From Pseudomonadota bacterium (lineage in GTDB: Bacteria; Pseudomonadota; Gammaproteobacteria; Burkholderiales; Burkholderiaceae_D): 38,966 nucleotides of DNA. Made by a program: the position numbers and the translations under genes. The stretch is from positions 1-38,966 of the forward strand of contig JAKACN010000015.1 in the NCBI GenBank assembly GCA_021821365.1, given 5' to 3'. Below, piece by piece: positions 9,878 to 17,993 of the stretch; the first letter of the stretch is position 1, and the number at the start of each line of letters is the position of its first letter. A model generated the notes under the pieces. That model was not told where the DNA came from and did not search any database. It worked only from the letters and a program-made list of their open reading frames with translations.

Positions 9878-9906
9878 ACTTTAAGTAACAAATGCGCCTA
9901 TGTCAA
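9878..9906 (-). promoter_or_regulatory. Sigma-70 promoter of the TRAP/aminotransferase operon
   Basis: On the minus strand a perfect TTGACA (-35, 9901-9906), a 17-bp spacer and TAAAGT (-10, 9878-9883, 4/6 match) lie between the regulator and the binding-protein gene, pointing at the operon. Palindromic sites lie on both sides. Confidence 0.65.
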
Positions 9907-9913
9907 GATATCT

Positions 9914-9927
9914 GCAACAATTGTTCC
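9914..9927. promoter_or_regulatory. Upstream operator-like palindrome of the TRAP operon
   Basis: GCAACAATTGTTCC contains the perfect 10-bp palindrome AACAATTGTT. It lies just upstream of the -35 box. With the site at 9855-9868 it brackets the promoter, an arrangement suited to repression or looping by a dimeric or tetrameric regulator. Confidence 0.58.
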
Positions 9928-9977
9928 ATTGACGATACTCCCCGGATGCGACGCGCATACCGATCAGCGCGGCCGGG

Positions 9978-10856
9978 TCAGGGGAATTTGCCGCCGAGGC
10001 GGCTGGCGGGAGCCTGCAGGTACGCCCCCGAATGAAAAAGCTCCTGCTCCGCGCGCTCGATCTTTTGCGCCACCGATTTCCCGGCATCGGCCACTAGCAG
10101 TTCGAGCAACGCCTCGGTCAGCGCCACGCCGGCCACGACGGAAGGAAAGAAAGACGGACTGGCGATCGAAAACAGAACCGTCACATCCGCATCGAAAGCC
10201 AGCGGCGAAGCCTGGCTGTCGGTCAGCGCAATGATCTGCAACCCCGCCGCCTTGGCCGCTTCGGCGACCAGCAGCGATTCGCGCGAATAGGGAGCGAAGC
10301 TGGTGACCACGAGGACGTCCTTGGACTCGAACAGACGCACCTGCATTTCCAGGCCACCGCTCTGGCCGTCGATCAACTGGACGGTGTTGCGGAACAGCCG
10401 GTAGCCATAGAACAAGGCATAGGCGATCGGATAGCTGGCGCGGAAACCGGCGATATGCACCGTTTCCGCGCGACGCAGCAGACTGGCGGCTTGATGCAGT
10501 GAATCGGCGCATTGCATTTCGGTCGTCTTCAGATTCTGGTGCTGCGCCACGAACAATTCGCCCGGCAGCTCCGCGCTTCGCCCGCGCGCGGCGAGACTTT
10601 TCGCGCGCTGGCCATAGCTGTCATGGTGCAAGCCAAGGTCATGCGCCAGTGCCGATTTCAGGTCGGGCCAACCGGAATAGCCGAGCTGCTGCGCCAGGCG
10701 CACCAGCGTCGCCGGCTGCTCGCCCGCGCGCTCGGCCACGCTGCGCATGGATGCGATGACGACTTCGCTTGGATGATCCACCACAAAACGCGCCGCAGCC
10801 TGCAGCTTCGGACTGAGCGAGGAAAAACTATCAAGGATCTGGTTGATCACGCCCAT
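9978..10856 (-). CDS. RpiR/MurR-family transcriptional regulator (HTH-SIS)
   Basis: 292-aa DNA-binding regulator. I chose ATG 10856 because CAGGAGA stands 7 nt before it and translation begins MGVINQILDSFSSLSPKLQ, the normal start of an HTH_6 domain; the frame stays open upstream but without a site. Residues about 1-77 form the helix-turn-helix (SVAERAGEQPATLVRLAQQL). Residues about 120-260 form a SIS domain (ETVHIAGFRASYPIAYALFY, DVLVVTSFAPYSRES), which in this family senses phosphosugars or other small metabolites. It is transcribed in the same direction as the TRAP operon and sits directly upstream, so it is the likely local regulator. The repeated AACAACTGT motif before its own start suggests self-control. 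Confidence 0.92.
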   Translation of the reverse strand: MGVINQILDSFSSLSPKLQAAARFVVDHPSEVVIASMRSVAERAGEQPATLVRLAQQLGYSGWPDLKSALAHDLGLHHDSYGQRAKSLAARGRSAELPGELFVAQHQNLKTTEMQCADSLHQAASLLRRAETVHIAGFRASYPIAYALFYGYRLFRNTVQLIDGQSGGLEMQVRLFESKDVLVVTSFAPYSRESLLVAEAAKAAGLQIIALTDSQASPLAFDADVTVLFSIASPSFFPSVVAGVALTEALLELLVADAGKSVAQKIERAEQELFHSGAYLQAPASRLGGKFP

Positions 10857-10869
10857 GAACGTCTCCTGA

Positions 10870-10878
10870 AACAACTGT
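10870..10878. promoter_or_regulatory. Partial operator copy in front of the RpiR gene
   Basis: AACAACTGT matches the core of the TRAP-operon palindrome at 9857-9865 exactly over 9 bp. It lies 14 bp before the regulator start, next to its ribosome-binding site, and would allow autorepression. It lacks the right arm of the palindrome. Confidence 0.4.
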
Positions 10879-11054
10879 GTATTAATGAATCGAATGTTAC
10901 ACGATATGGGCTTTTTCCACGCAGACGACTGTGGACGTGAGGCGAACGACAAAGGATTTTTCAGGCGGTTGCGAGCCGGCGCCCATGCGGATGGCCTCAC
11001 GGGGAAAATTCCGGACGGATCGGTGCTAATGGAAAAGCAGGTGTTGCAGGCAGA

Positions 11055-11100
11055 TGGCGCGGCTGGCGGGGATCGAACCCACGACCCTTGGCTTCGGAGG
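11055..11100 (-). pseudogene. 3' fragment of the host tRNA-Arg(CCG) gene, cut by the element
   Basis: The minus strand carries the anticodon loop CTCCGAA, the 3' anticodon strand GCCAA, a complete T arm (GTGGG, loop TTCGATC, CCCGC), the 3' acceptor strand CAGCCGC, discriminator G and an encoded CCA. The 5' half is absent; the adjoining element sequence cannot form the acceptor stem. The missing part is at 21,511-21,550, and joining the two gives a canonical 76-nt cloverleaf with all stems paired. Confidence 0.9.
11091..11100. repeat. attL core (left direct repeat)
   Basis: GCTTCGGAGG occurs here and at 21,511-21,520 in the same orientation. It spans the tRNA anticodon loop on the opposite strand. 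To its left is host tRNA and to its right element sequence, so this is the left recombination junction. Confidence 0.88.
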
Positions 11101-11163
11101 TCAGTTCTACATAACCGGCTAACCCTTGCTGTTACTGGCTTCCGACAATTTCTACACATCATT

Positions 11164-11183
11164 TCCCACACTATTCCCACAAC
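11164..11183 (+). repeat. Left arm-type repeat (probable integrase or directionality-factor site)
   Basis: TCCCACACTATTCCCACAAC matches the sequence at 21,398-21,417 in 19 of 20 positions, in the same orientation. Each copy contains the heptamer TCCCACA twice, about one helical turn apart. It starts 64 bp inside the left core and overlaps the region upstream of the integrase gene, so binding could also regulate integrase expression. Confidence 0.65.
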
Positions 11184-11227
11184 GCGGGATAGAATCGTGG
11201 GAAACGATCAGGCACGGAGGTTCGGAA

Positions 11228-12358
11228 ATGGCGACAGTCAGGAAAAACAAGGTCGGCAATTGGGAAGCGATGATTCGGCGGAAGGGAATCCCTACCGTCA
11301 CGAGGACTTTCCCGACGAAGCGGGAAGCCGATGCATTCGCGGCAGACATGGAATCGAGGATTGCGAAAGGGAAATCCGTCGCGTCTCCCGATTCATACAC
11401 AGTCGGGCAGGCGCTCGAAGAGTACGCCGCATCCATCGCGGTTCCCGTGGAGGTCGACGGCGAAATCACGATGAAGGTCGACGGAAGGAAAGCCGCCTAC
11501 CTGAACGGCTTGCTTCCCCACTTCGGGGAATTCTCGATAGGATTCCTTCGTGCGAAGCACATCAAGAAATTCGTCGACCTGATGAAGACGACACCCATTC
11601 CTAGACCGCGTCATGCAAAGAAAGCGCACCCTCTCTATGCAGGAGGGCAGGAAAAGTTCTACGCCGTTTCTACCGTCAGAAAATTCGTCTATGCCCTGAA
11701 ATCCGCGCTCGACCATCACGCGCGGCAGCACGGGTATACATACGACCCCCACCTCTTCGCAGACGAGAAGCCGGCTGCGTGGGACAACATACGGGAGCGA
11801 CGACTTGAAGACGGCGAACAGGAAAGAATCATCGATGCCTGCCGCAACATCATCACTCGGGACGAGTCAGGCAATGTCGTCGGAAAACGAAACCGGAAGA
11901 ACGGCGACCTCTATGCGGAACTGGTCATATTCTTGCTGGAAACCGGCGCGCGACTTCAAGAGGCATTGCTTGCCGAATGGAACGAATTCGATATCGGAAA
12001 TCGGACATGGACGATTCCTAAACCTCATGTCAAAACAAAACAAGGACGAGAAGTTCCACTGTCGAAAATCGCTTTGGGCATATTGGAAACCCTGTCGGAA
12101 AAGACGGGCGGCAAGGTGCGACCTTTCGGTCATATTCCGAAGGGCAAGGCGATCTTCGTTACATGGAAACGAATCTGCAAGGACGCTCAAATCGACGACT
12201 TCGGTTTCCACGACTTGCGGCATGAATGCATCTGCCGTTGGGTTCTTCGCGGCGGTTCAGACCTTCAAATTTCGAAGGCGGCAGGACACGACATCTCCGT
12301 CATGCAGAAATACGCATCGCTTCGCGGGCGTGAACTTCTGACGTTCGTCGATGCTTGA
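11228..12358 (+). CDS. int: Tyrosine recombinase (site-specific integrase)
   Basis: 376-aa integrase that would insert and excise the element at the tRNA anticodon loop. The start is ATG 11228, with GGAGG nine bases upstream; translation begins MATVRKNKVGNWEAMIRRKG, an AP2-like arm-binding segment. A SAM-like core-binding domain follows (about 57-185). In the catalytic domain the conserved residues are present: R242 (ETGARLQEAL), lysine in the beta-hairpin (HVKTKQGREVPL), H328 and R331 (HDLRH), H354 (AAGHD) and nucleophile Y362. It is next to the left junction and reads inward. The 5' region overlaps the left arm-type repeat. It looks functional. Confidence 0.95.
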   Translation: MATVRKNKVGNWEAMIRRKGIPTVTRTFPTKREADAFAADMESRIAKGKSVASPDSYTVGQALEEYAASIAVPVEVDGEITMKVDGRKAAYLNGLLPHFGEFSIGFLRAKHIKKFVDLMKTTPIPRPRHAKKAHPLYAGGQEKFYAVSTVRKFVYALKSALDHHARQHGYTYDPHLFADEKPAAWDNIRERRLEDGEQERIIDACRNIITRDESGNVVGKRNRKNGDLYAELVIFLLETGARLQEALLAEWNEFDIGNRTWTIPKPHVKTKQGREVPLSKIALGILETLSEKTGGKVRPFGHIPKGKAIFVTWKRICKDAQIDDFGFHDLRHECICRWVLRGGSDLQISKAAGHDISVMQKYASLRGRELLTFVDA

Positions 12359-12592
12359 ACCAATGGCGGCAGGGATGTAACACGCCAGTTTCATTCGCTT
12401 CGCTCCCCCGTGTAATCGTCCATCTTGACGCGGATGGTGGACTCTGAAAAACAGCACCCATTCGTTTCACAGGTCGAGGACGGCGAGACCTGCACAACAC
12501 GACGAAAAGCGTTTTACAGAATCGATACCAATCGAGCAGCAGGACACACGGACGAAAGCGCAGCCTCGCTCACTCCCGTTCACTTCGGCTTT

Positions 12593-12650
12593 GCGAAACG
12601 CTTTCCCTTTTTCGGTGGCAAAACCAACGACATTAGGTAGAGCGTTTCGC
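12593..12650. repeat. 10-bp perfect inverted repeat, 38-nt spacer
   Basis: GCGAAACGCT at 12,593-12,602 and AGCGTTTCGC at 12,641-12,650 are exact reverse complements. A third related half-site, AAAGCGTTT, lies at 12,506-12,514. They may bind the RHH proteins encoded just downstream or form an oriT cruciform. Confidence 0.5.
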
Positions 12651-12705
12651 AGTCGGCTACGGCACCAAAGAAAAGACCTTTGGAAAACCGAACCCAGCGA
12701 AAAGC

Positions 12706-12721
12706 GGTCAGTTCTACATAA
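12706..12721 (+). repeat. Second copy of a 16-bp sequence from the element's left end
   Basis: GGTCAGTTCTACATAA is identical to 11,099-11,114, which begins in the last two bases of the attL core and runs into the element. The copies lie either side of the integrase gene, in the same orientation, 1,607 bp apart. Confidence 0.6.
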
Positions 12722-12956
12722 AAATCAGGACACCTCATGCGCTATCGCGCGACCGGCTCCGCCGAAGCCTTGTCCTGCCTAGATGTCGTGTAGTCAGAAA
12801 TCGAAAGTGTCTGCCACACAAACCCAGTAACCATGGGGCTTGCAGGAAGAAGTTCGTGTATTTGAATTCGGTTTTCAGAATCAGCCGTAGAACACTTGAT
12901 TTCCGTGCCTCGGTCCGATAGACGTATGTCATGAACATTTTTCATAGGAGAGGTTC

Positions 12957-13493
12957 GTGAGCAAATCGGCGAATGAAAAACTGACTATCGGAATCCGTGT
13001 CAGCAAAGAAGAGAAGGACTGCTTCGAGGGCTTGGCGAAAGCACGAGGATGCACGATTACCGACATCATGCGTTCGGCGGTGAAGCGGACTTACGATGAA
13101 ATTCAGAAGCCTGCTTCCGCCCCTGTCGTTCTGCAAAACGACGGACGCATTCTGTCGATGCTGGACGAAATTCTTGCGGCAGTGAAGGGCAAGGATGAGC
13201 AACCTAAAGCCGGAGCCACGGCTGACATTCTGGACATTGCAAGCAAGGCGCCGACATTTGCGGAAGAACCCGTTTCCGCGCAAGACGAAATGCCCGTTGT
13301 CGCCCTCGCGGAAGCGACAAGAGTTCCCGTTCTCGACAAGAACGGGCGCGTCAAACTCAAGCATTCCTCCATTCTCGACATTGGTGATTCGAACAGGCTG
13401 AGGGAAATGGGAGCGAAGAAAGACATGCTGGACGGGTTCTTCTATGTCCCTGCGGGACAGGACTCCGAACCGTTCAGGGAGTTCTTCGCATGA
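12957..13493 (+). CDS. Ribbon-helix-helix relaxosome accessory protein (TrwA/MobC-like position)
   Basis: 178-aa protein with a GTG start at 12,957, preceded by AGGAGAG. The N-terminus (about 8-50: KLTIGIRVSKEEKDCFEGLA, then TITDIMRSAVKRTYDEI) is a ribbon-helix-helix DNA-binding domain. The rest (about 60-178) is charged and unrecognised, with a conserved-looking end around SILDIGDSNRLREMGAKKDM. Its stop overlaps the next start by 4 nt (ATGA), placing it at the head of a tightly coupled operon with the relaxase. By analogy with TrwA of R388 it probably binds oriT, helps the relaxase and represses the operon. That role is inferred from position and fold. Confidence 0.75.
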   Translation: MSKSANEKLTIGIRVSKEEKDCFEGLAKARGCTITDIMRSAVKRTYDEIQKPASAPVVLQNDGRILSMLDEILAAVKGKDEQPKAGATADILDIASKAPTFAEEPVSAQDEMPVVALAEATRVPVLDKNGRVKLKHSSILDIGDSNRLREMGAKKDMLDGFFYVPAGQDSEPFREFFA

Positions 13494-13705
13494 CACCGCG
13501 CTCGGTCAGAATCCCTGAATTTCTCGACGCCCAAGTCATCGCCTTGGCTAAAAGACGGGGGCAGACGATTTCGGGTTTCCTGCTCACGGCGATCGAGAAC
13601 GCGGTCGTAGAAGAGGTCTCGATGGCGCGGATGGACCGTCAGATTCGCGAAGCGATTCGAGCGGAATTCGCTGCCGAGAAAGGCAGGTCCGCAGGAGTCC
13701 GCTGA
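13490..13705 (+). CDS. Small ribbon-helix-helix protein
   Basis: 71-aa protein of Arc/CopG type: PRSVRIPEFLDAQVIALAKR forms the beta strand and first helix, and QTISGFLLTAIENAVVEE the second helix. The C-terminal 20 residues are charged. Its start overlaps the preceding stop (ATGA) and its own stop overlaps the relaxase start by one base (TGATG), so all three genes are translationally coupled. A second relaxosome DNA-binding protein or operon repressor is the likely role (inference). Confidence 0.75.
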   Translation: MTPRSVRIPEFLDAQVIALAKRRGQTISGFLLTAIENAVVEEVSMARMDRQIREAIRAEFAAEKGRSAGVR

Positions 13706-16700
13706 TGCTGTCAGTCAAGCGAATCATGGACGGCGGATACATCGAAGACTCCGTCAAGCGGACAGAGGAATACGTCTCGGAAGGAAAGGAACCGCCGGGA
13801 GAATTCTTCGGAAAAGGCGCAGCCGCCCTTGGTCTTTCCGGCAAACTCCAGAAAGGAGAATTGTCCGACCTCCTGAAGGGACTCCACCCGAAGACGGGGG
13901 AGCAGATATTCGAGGTCGACGACTCTTCAGTCATTGGTTTCGACAAGACCTTCAGCGCAAGCAAGTCAGTATCAATTCTCGCAGCCGTCGCGGACAAGAA
14001 AACCAGAGACGAAATCCATCTGGCGTTCCGCCAGTCCGTCGACGCCGCCATGGCGAAGTTCGAAGATGAGACGAGAGTCAGACTCGGGCGGGGCGATTGG
14101 CAGCCCTGCCAAGGCATCATCGCCGTCGGCTATGAGCATATGGACTCGCGTGAACTCGACCCCCAACTGCACGAACATTACTACCTCGTAGCGCGCGGGA
14201 TGAACGCCGACGGCAAGTTCGTCGGCATGGATACTCGCGACCCCTACGTCATGCAGAAGAACCTAGGAGCGATGTTCCGTGCCGAGTTCTCGGGGCGATT
14301 GCGGGAGATGGGATTCGTCATCGAGCCGGGAGTCTCGGACACCTTCGAGATTGCGGGCGTGCCCGAAGGACTGAAGGAACTCTTCTCGCAACGTTCGACG
14401 CAAATCGCGGACTTCATCGAAAGGCGTGTCGACGGCTTCAAGGGCAAGGAAGTCGGCAAATTGATGGCGCAGGGCATGGAACGTGATGCGGCGGAAGCGC
14501 AGACCGCCGCCGACGTGGAAGCGTTCAGGAAAGGTCTATTGAAGTCGCCGAAGGCGCGTCAGGCAGCAGCCTACGCCACGAGGAAGGCGAAAGACGTTTC
14601 GGAGCATGGAGAGAGCCGCGAAGCCCAGATGAAGCGCTGGCAGGACACGGCGAAGGAGGAGTTCGGATTCGGGGCAGCCGCCGTCAGGGACTTGAAGAAG
14701 ATGACGCCGCCCGAAACCGAGCCGTTCGACATGCAAGCCGTTCTCGAAAGGGCGCTGGCAGGAAATTCGGTCTTTAAGATGCGAGACCTCGAGACCGCTC
14801 TTCTCGTCGAAAAGCAGTTCCACCCCGAAATCGATGTCAAAGAGACGATGCGGGAGATGATGGACAGGAATGCGAAGACGCCTCTTCTTTTCCTCAAAGA
14901 CAAGCACGGAGAGCATTGGCTTACTTCCGCCGACCTGCGAAGGAAAGAGGAGGTTCTCGTCGCAAGGGCAGAGAATTCCGTGCGTCAGGGCACTTCCCAT
15001 GCCGTCCCGAAGGAAATCGCCGACAGGGTCATCGCCGAGGAAGAGGCAAGGATGCGCGCCGAATACGGCAGCAAATTCAAGGACGCGGCGTGGCAAGACC
15101 AGCAGGCGGCGATCCGGAAGGTTCTCGAAAGCGGGAACATTGCCCTTACCGTCGGACGTGCAGGCACAGGCAAGACGACGACCTTTTCTGTCGCCCGTAA
15201 AGTCTACGAGGCGGCGGGCTACAACCTCAAGGGGACGAGCCAAGGAACCATCGCAGCCGAAGGTCTGGGCAGGGAAGCGGGCATCGAGTCCATGAACGTC
15301 GCGCAATGGAAAGCCCAATGGGCGAAAGGGAAGAGCGGAGGCATCGACGACAGGACGATTTTCGTCGTCGACGAAGCGGCGCTGGTCGGCACGGACGACA
15401 TGCGTGAAATCATCACCACAGTCGGCATGTATGGCGGCAAGGTGGTTCTTCTGGGAGATCATGGGCAACTCCAGAACATCTCGTCAGGGCAGATCTTCGA
15501 ACGTATCGCCGACAAACTGGGCGACACCGTGGCGACCCTGAACAACGTAACGAGACAGAAGGACGCCGATTTTCGTGATGCCGTATCGGGACTGCGGGAG
15601 GGCGATGCCGAAGCCGCCGTCGAATACCTCGACGCAAAGGGATGGATTACGGCAACGAAGGACAGGGAAGCCGCAATGGCGGCGATGGTCAAGGATTGGA
15701 CTGAAGACCCTGCCGACATCACGAAGAAACTGATGATGGCGGGCAAGAACGAAGACGCACATGCAATAAATCAGGCTGCTCACGACGCATTGAGGGAAGC
15801 AGGGAAAATCGGAGAGGAACATTTCGTCTCGACGAAAATCGGCGAGAACGAATCCCGCATCACGACACTTTCCGTCGGCGACCGCATCCTGTTCCGCAAG
15901 AACGACAAGGAAATCGGCGTCAAGAACGGCAACTTCGGACGCGTTACGGGCATCGACATGAAGCGCGACGGCAGCCATTCTCTGACCGTCATGCTCGCCG
16001 ACGACAAGGGCAAGGACACGAAGGAAGTCCGATTCAGCACCGAGGACTATCGTGCTTTCCAGCATGGATACTGCGTAACGACGTTCAGTAGCCAAGGGAA
16101 GACGGTTGAAGCGGCATATTCCTTCGTCGACAGGACGATGACCAGTCGGGAATCCGCTTACGTCCAAGTCTCGCGCGCGACCGACCGAGGAAGACTCTAC
16201 ATGACGGAGGACGAGCGTAAGGACATCGTCAATCTCCTTTCCCGCTCGAACCGCAAGGAAACGACCTTGGCGTATGACCTGCTCGACGGCGGGGAACTGT
16301 ATCGTGATGAAGCCGTCGCCCACTACGGCGAACCAAAGACCGTTCGGGAAGCCGTATCGCGGAAGGACGCGAACGCTATCCGCAGACTCGCGGAAGAAGG
16401 CGCAGACCTCGAAGGACGCGAAGGTCGGGCGCAGAATACGGCGCTGCACCTTGCAGTCAGGGACGGCAACACCGAAGCCGTGAAGGCTCTTCTCGAATGC
16501 GGGGCGTCGTGCGACCCGAGGAACGCGATGGGCATCACTCCCTTGCACGACGCCGCCAAGGCAGGGAATCGCGACATAGCCGAATTGCTGCTTGCGGCAG
16601 GGGCAGACCCCTTGGCAGTCGCTAGGAACGGCGATACGCCCTTCCTGCTTGCCCGTAGGGGTGCCTCTCCTGTTTCCGAACTACTTTCCGCTGCAATCAC

Positions 16701-17847
16701 CGACAGTCATGAACGAGTCCACCCACTGCCGTTGAATGAACCTCTGGACTCGCCCCGCGATGTCCCGAAGGCGTCGCACGACGCCGACAACGTACACACG
16801 GAACCTGACCCCGGCTCTAGAGCCGGTATCCGACCTGTCCACGATGTTGCAGGAACCTCCGAAACCGACCTGACCGGCGCACCGACGCCCGAAGCCGAGC
16901 CGCAGGCGACGGCGACAACGATTCGCACAGAACCTGTCATTTCTTCCGGTAGCGAACTTGCCTCCGTTCCGGTAGCGCCCACGGAACCGAAGAAGGTGGA
17001 CATCGAGACACAGATTCAGAGGACGCTCGCCAGATGCAAGACGAAAGGTATTGATGAGATAGCGTTCAAGATGCTGAAGGGTCTCGCCGTCGACTCCAAG
17101 GGCAAGGAACGGAAGAACGGCGCGATTGAGAAGGTATTCCTCGAAGCAAGGAGGGACGGGAATCATCTTCTCGCCAATGCCGTGCGCGGCTTCTGTCATG
17201 GAAGCGTCAAGCCCTACGGATACCAAAGGACGTTGCAGGAAGAAATCGATGCCGACAGGAAGAAACAACACGAGCAGGAACGCATTGAAGCCGTCAGAGC
17301 GACGGGAAAGAGCCTTGTAGGTCATCTGATGTCGGCAGGCGGGGCGCTCTTCGACATTACGAAAAGCGGCATCGCCTCCGCCAAGGAAGCATGGAACGAG
17401 GCTCATGCTCCCGCACCCGTCATCGACGACGTGGACAAGTTCGTGAAGGATTTCGCCGTCTACTGCAACGACCCCATGACAAGCGACGAGGACTACATCG
17501 GCTGCATCGAGAAGGCAAAGAACCACAATGAGCGGAGTCCCGACGACAAGGTCTTGGACAGGATGCTCGTCGCAAGCGAGAAGATCAGGGATGAAGAAAA
17601 CTCGATAAGACTACGAGAAGCAGGAGCAGACCCCGACAACAGGAATACCCCCGAGGGGAATGGGCAATCGGCTAACGACATCGCCGAGGCTGCAAGACTC
17701 GAAGAGGCACGGCGCCAGCAGGAAGCACGGGCGATGAAGGAAGAACAGGAACGGCACAACAAGGAACGCGAAGCCGCAATGACCGCAAGAAAGGAACGTC
17801 AGCGCGGCATGTCTCCGAGTCCCAAGGGCAAGGACATGGAGCGGTGA
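13705..17847 (+). CDS. MobF-family relaxase-helicase with ankyrin repeats
   Basis: 1,380-aa TrwC/TraI-like conjugative relaxase: nicks oriT, stays bound to the strand and unwinds it. The relaxase domain (about 1-300) has GKGAAALGLSGK, FDKTFSASKSVS, and metal-binding histidines H145, H156 and H158 (DPQLHEH) spaced as in TrwC. Candidate nucleophile tyrosines are Y12 and Y23; the usual paired YY is not seen. The RecD-like helicase part has Walker A GRAGTGKTT (484-492), Walker B VVDEAA (554-559) and a late TTFSSQGKTVEAAYSFVDR with VSRATDRGRLYM. After the helicase, residues about 881-995 form three to four ankyrin repeats (ALHLAVRDGNTEAVKALL; PLHDAAKAGNRDIAELLLAA), unlike TrwC or TraI. A Pro/Ala-rich linker, an unrecognised helical domain and a charged coiled-coil tail follow. 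Confidence 0.92.
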   Translation: MLSVKRIMDGGYIEDSVKRTEEYVSEGKEPPGEFFGKGAAALGLSGKLQKGELSDLLKGLHPKTGEQIFEVDDSSVIGFDKTFSASKSVSILAAVADKKTRDEIHLAFRQSVDAAMAKFEDETRVRLGRGDWQPCQGIIAVGYEHMDSRELDPQLHEHYYLVARGMNADGKFVGMDTRDPYVMQKNLGAMFRAEFSGRLREMGFVIEPGVSDTFEIAGVPEGLKELFSQRSTQIADFIERRVDGFKGKEVGKLMAQGMERDAAEAQTAADVEAFRKGLLKSPKARQAAAYATRKAKDVSEHGESREAQMKRWQDTAKEEFGFGAAAVRDLKKMTPPETEPFDMQAVLERALAGNSVFKMRDLETALLVEKQFHPEIDVKETMREMMDRNAKTPLLFLKDKHGEHWLTSADLRRKEEVLVARAENSVRQGTSHAVPKEIADRVIAEEEARMRAEYGSKFKDAAWQDQQAAIRKVLESGNIALTVGRAGTGKTTTFSVARKVYEAAGYNLKGTSQGTIAAEGLGREAGIESMNVAQWKAQWAKGKSGGIDDRTIFVVDEAALVGTDDMREIITTVGMYGGKVVLLGDHGQLQNISSGQIFERIADKLGDTVATLNNVTRQKDADFRDAVSGLREGDAEAAVEYLDAKGWITATKDREAAMAAMVKDWTEDPADITKKLMMAGKNEDAHAINQAAHDALREAGKIGEEHFVSTKIGENESRITTLSVGDRILFRKNDKEIGVKNGNFGRVTGIDMKRDGSHSLTVMLADDKGKDTKEVRFSTEDYRAFQHGYCVTTFSSQGKTVEAAYSFVDRTMTSRESAYVQVSRATDRGRLYMTEDERKDIVNLLSRSNRKETTLAYDLLDGGELYRDEAVAHYGEPKTVREAVSRKDANAIRRLAEEGADLEGREGRAQNTALHLAVRDGNTEAVKALLECGASCDPRNAMGITPLHDAAKAGNRDIAELLLAAGADPLAVARNGDTPFLLARRGASPVSELLSAAITDSHERVHPLPLNEPLDSPRDVPKASHDADNVHTEPDPGSRAGIRPVHDVAGTSETDLTGAPTPEAEPQATATTIRTEPVISSGSELASVPVAPTEPKKVDIETQIQRTLARCKTKGIDEIAFKMLKGLAVDSKGKERKNGAIEKVFLEARRDGNHLLANAVRGFCHGSVKPYGYQRTLQEEIDADRKKQHEQERIEAVRATGKSLVGHLMSAGGALFDITKSGIASAKEAWNEAHAPAPVIDDVDKFVKDFAVYCNDPMTSDEDYIGCIEKAKNHNERSPDDKVLDRMLVASEKIRDEENSIRLREAGADPDNRNTPEGNGQSANDIAEAARLEEARRQQEARAMKEEQERHNKEREAAMTARKERQRGMSPSPKGKDMER

Positions 17848-17993
17848 TTGTTGCGTTTACCACCGACAGAACGGCTCCATTTCGCAGGATTCCGCCTCCA
17901 CTCGGTGAAGCCATGATTCACCTCGCCCGCACGGGCTGTCCGTGGAAAACAAATATTCCGATTGGTCGTTGACTTAAGAAGGAGGTCCGATAG

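Larger units (their letters stand above)
12359..12956. other. 598-bp non-coding stretch; candidate oriT region
   Basis: I see no convincing gene here; the longest frame has no ribosome site and an unlikely composition. It lies between integrase and the relaxase operon, the usual place for oriT in MobF systems such as R388. It contains a 10-bp inverted repeat (12,593-12,602 and 12,641-12,650), a related AAAGCGTTT at 12,506-12,514, and a copy of a 16-bp sequence from the left end. On the minus strand near 12,917-12,928 the sequence TACGTCTATCGG resembles the R388 nick region (GTCT/ATAG). A nick there would send the integrase side first and the relaxase genes last, as expected. The nick call is tentative. 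Confidence 0.4.

Noticed and set aside
11091-11145. Possible rebuilt tRNA-Arg at the left junction
   Set aside because: The element side cannot pair with the acceptor strand CAGCCGC and gives two mismatches in the anticodon stem; no functional tRNA.
12425-12640. 71-codon frame after integrase
   Set aside because: No ribosome site, odd composition, and it crosses the inverted repeat; treated as non-coding.
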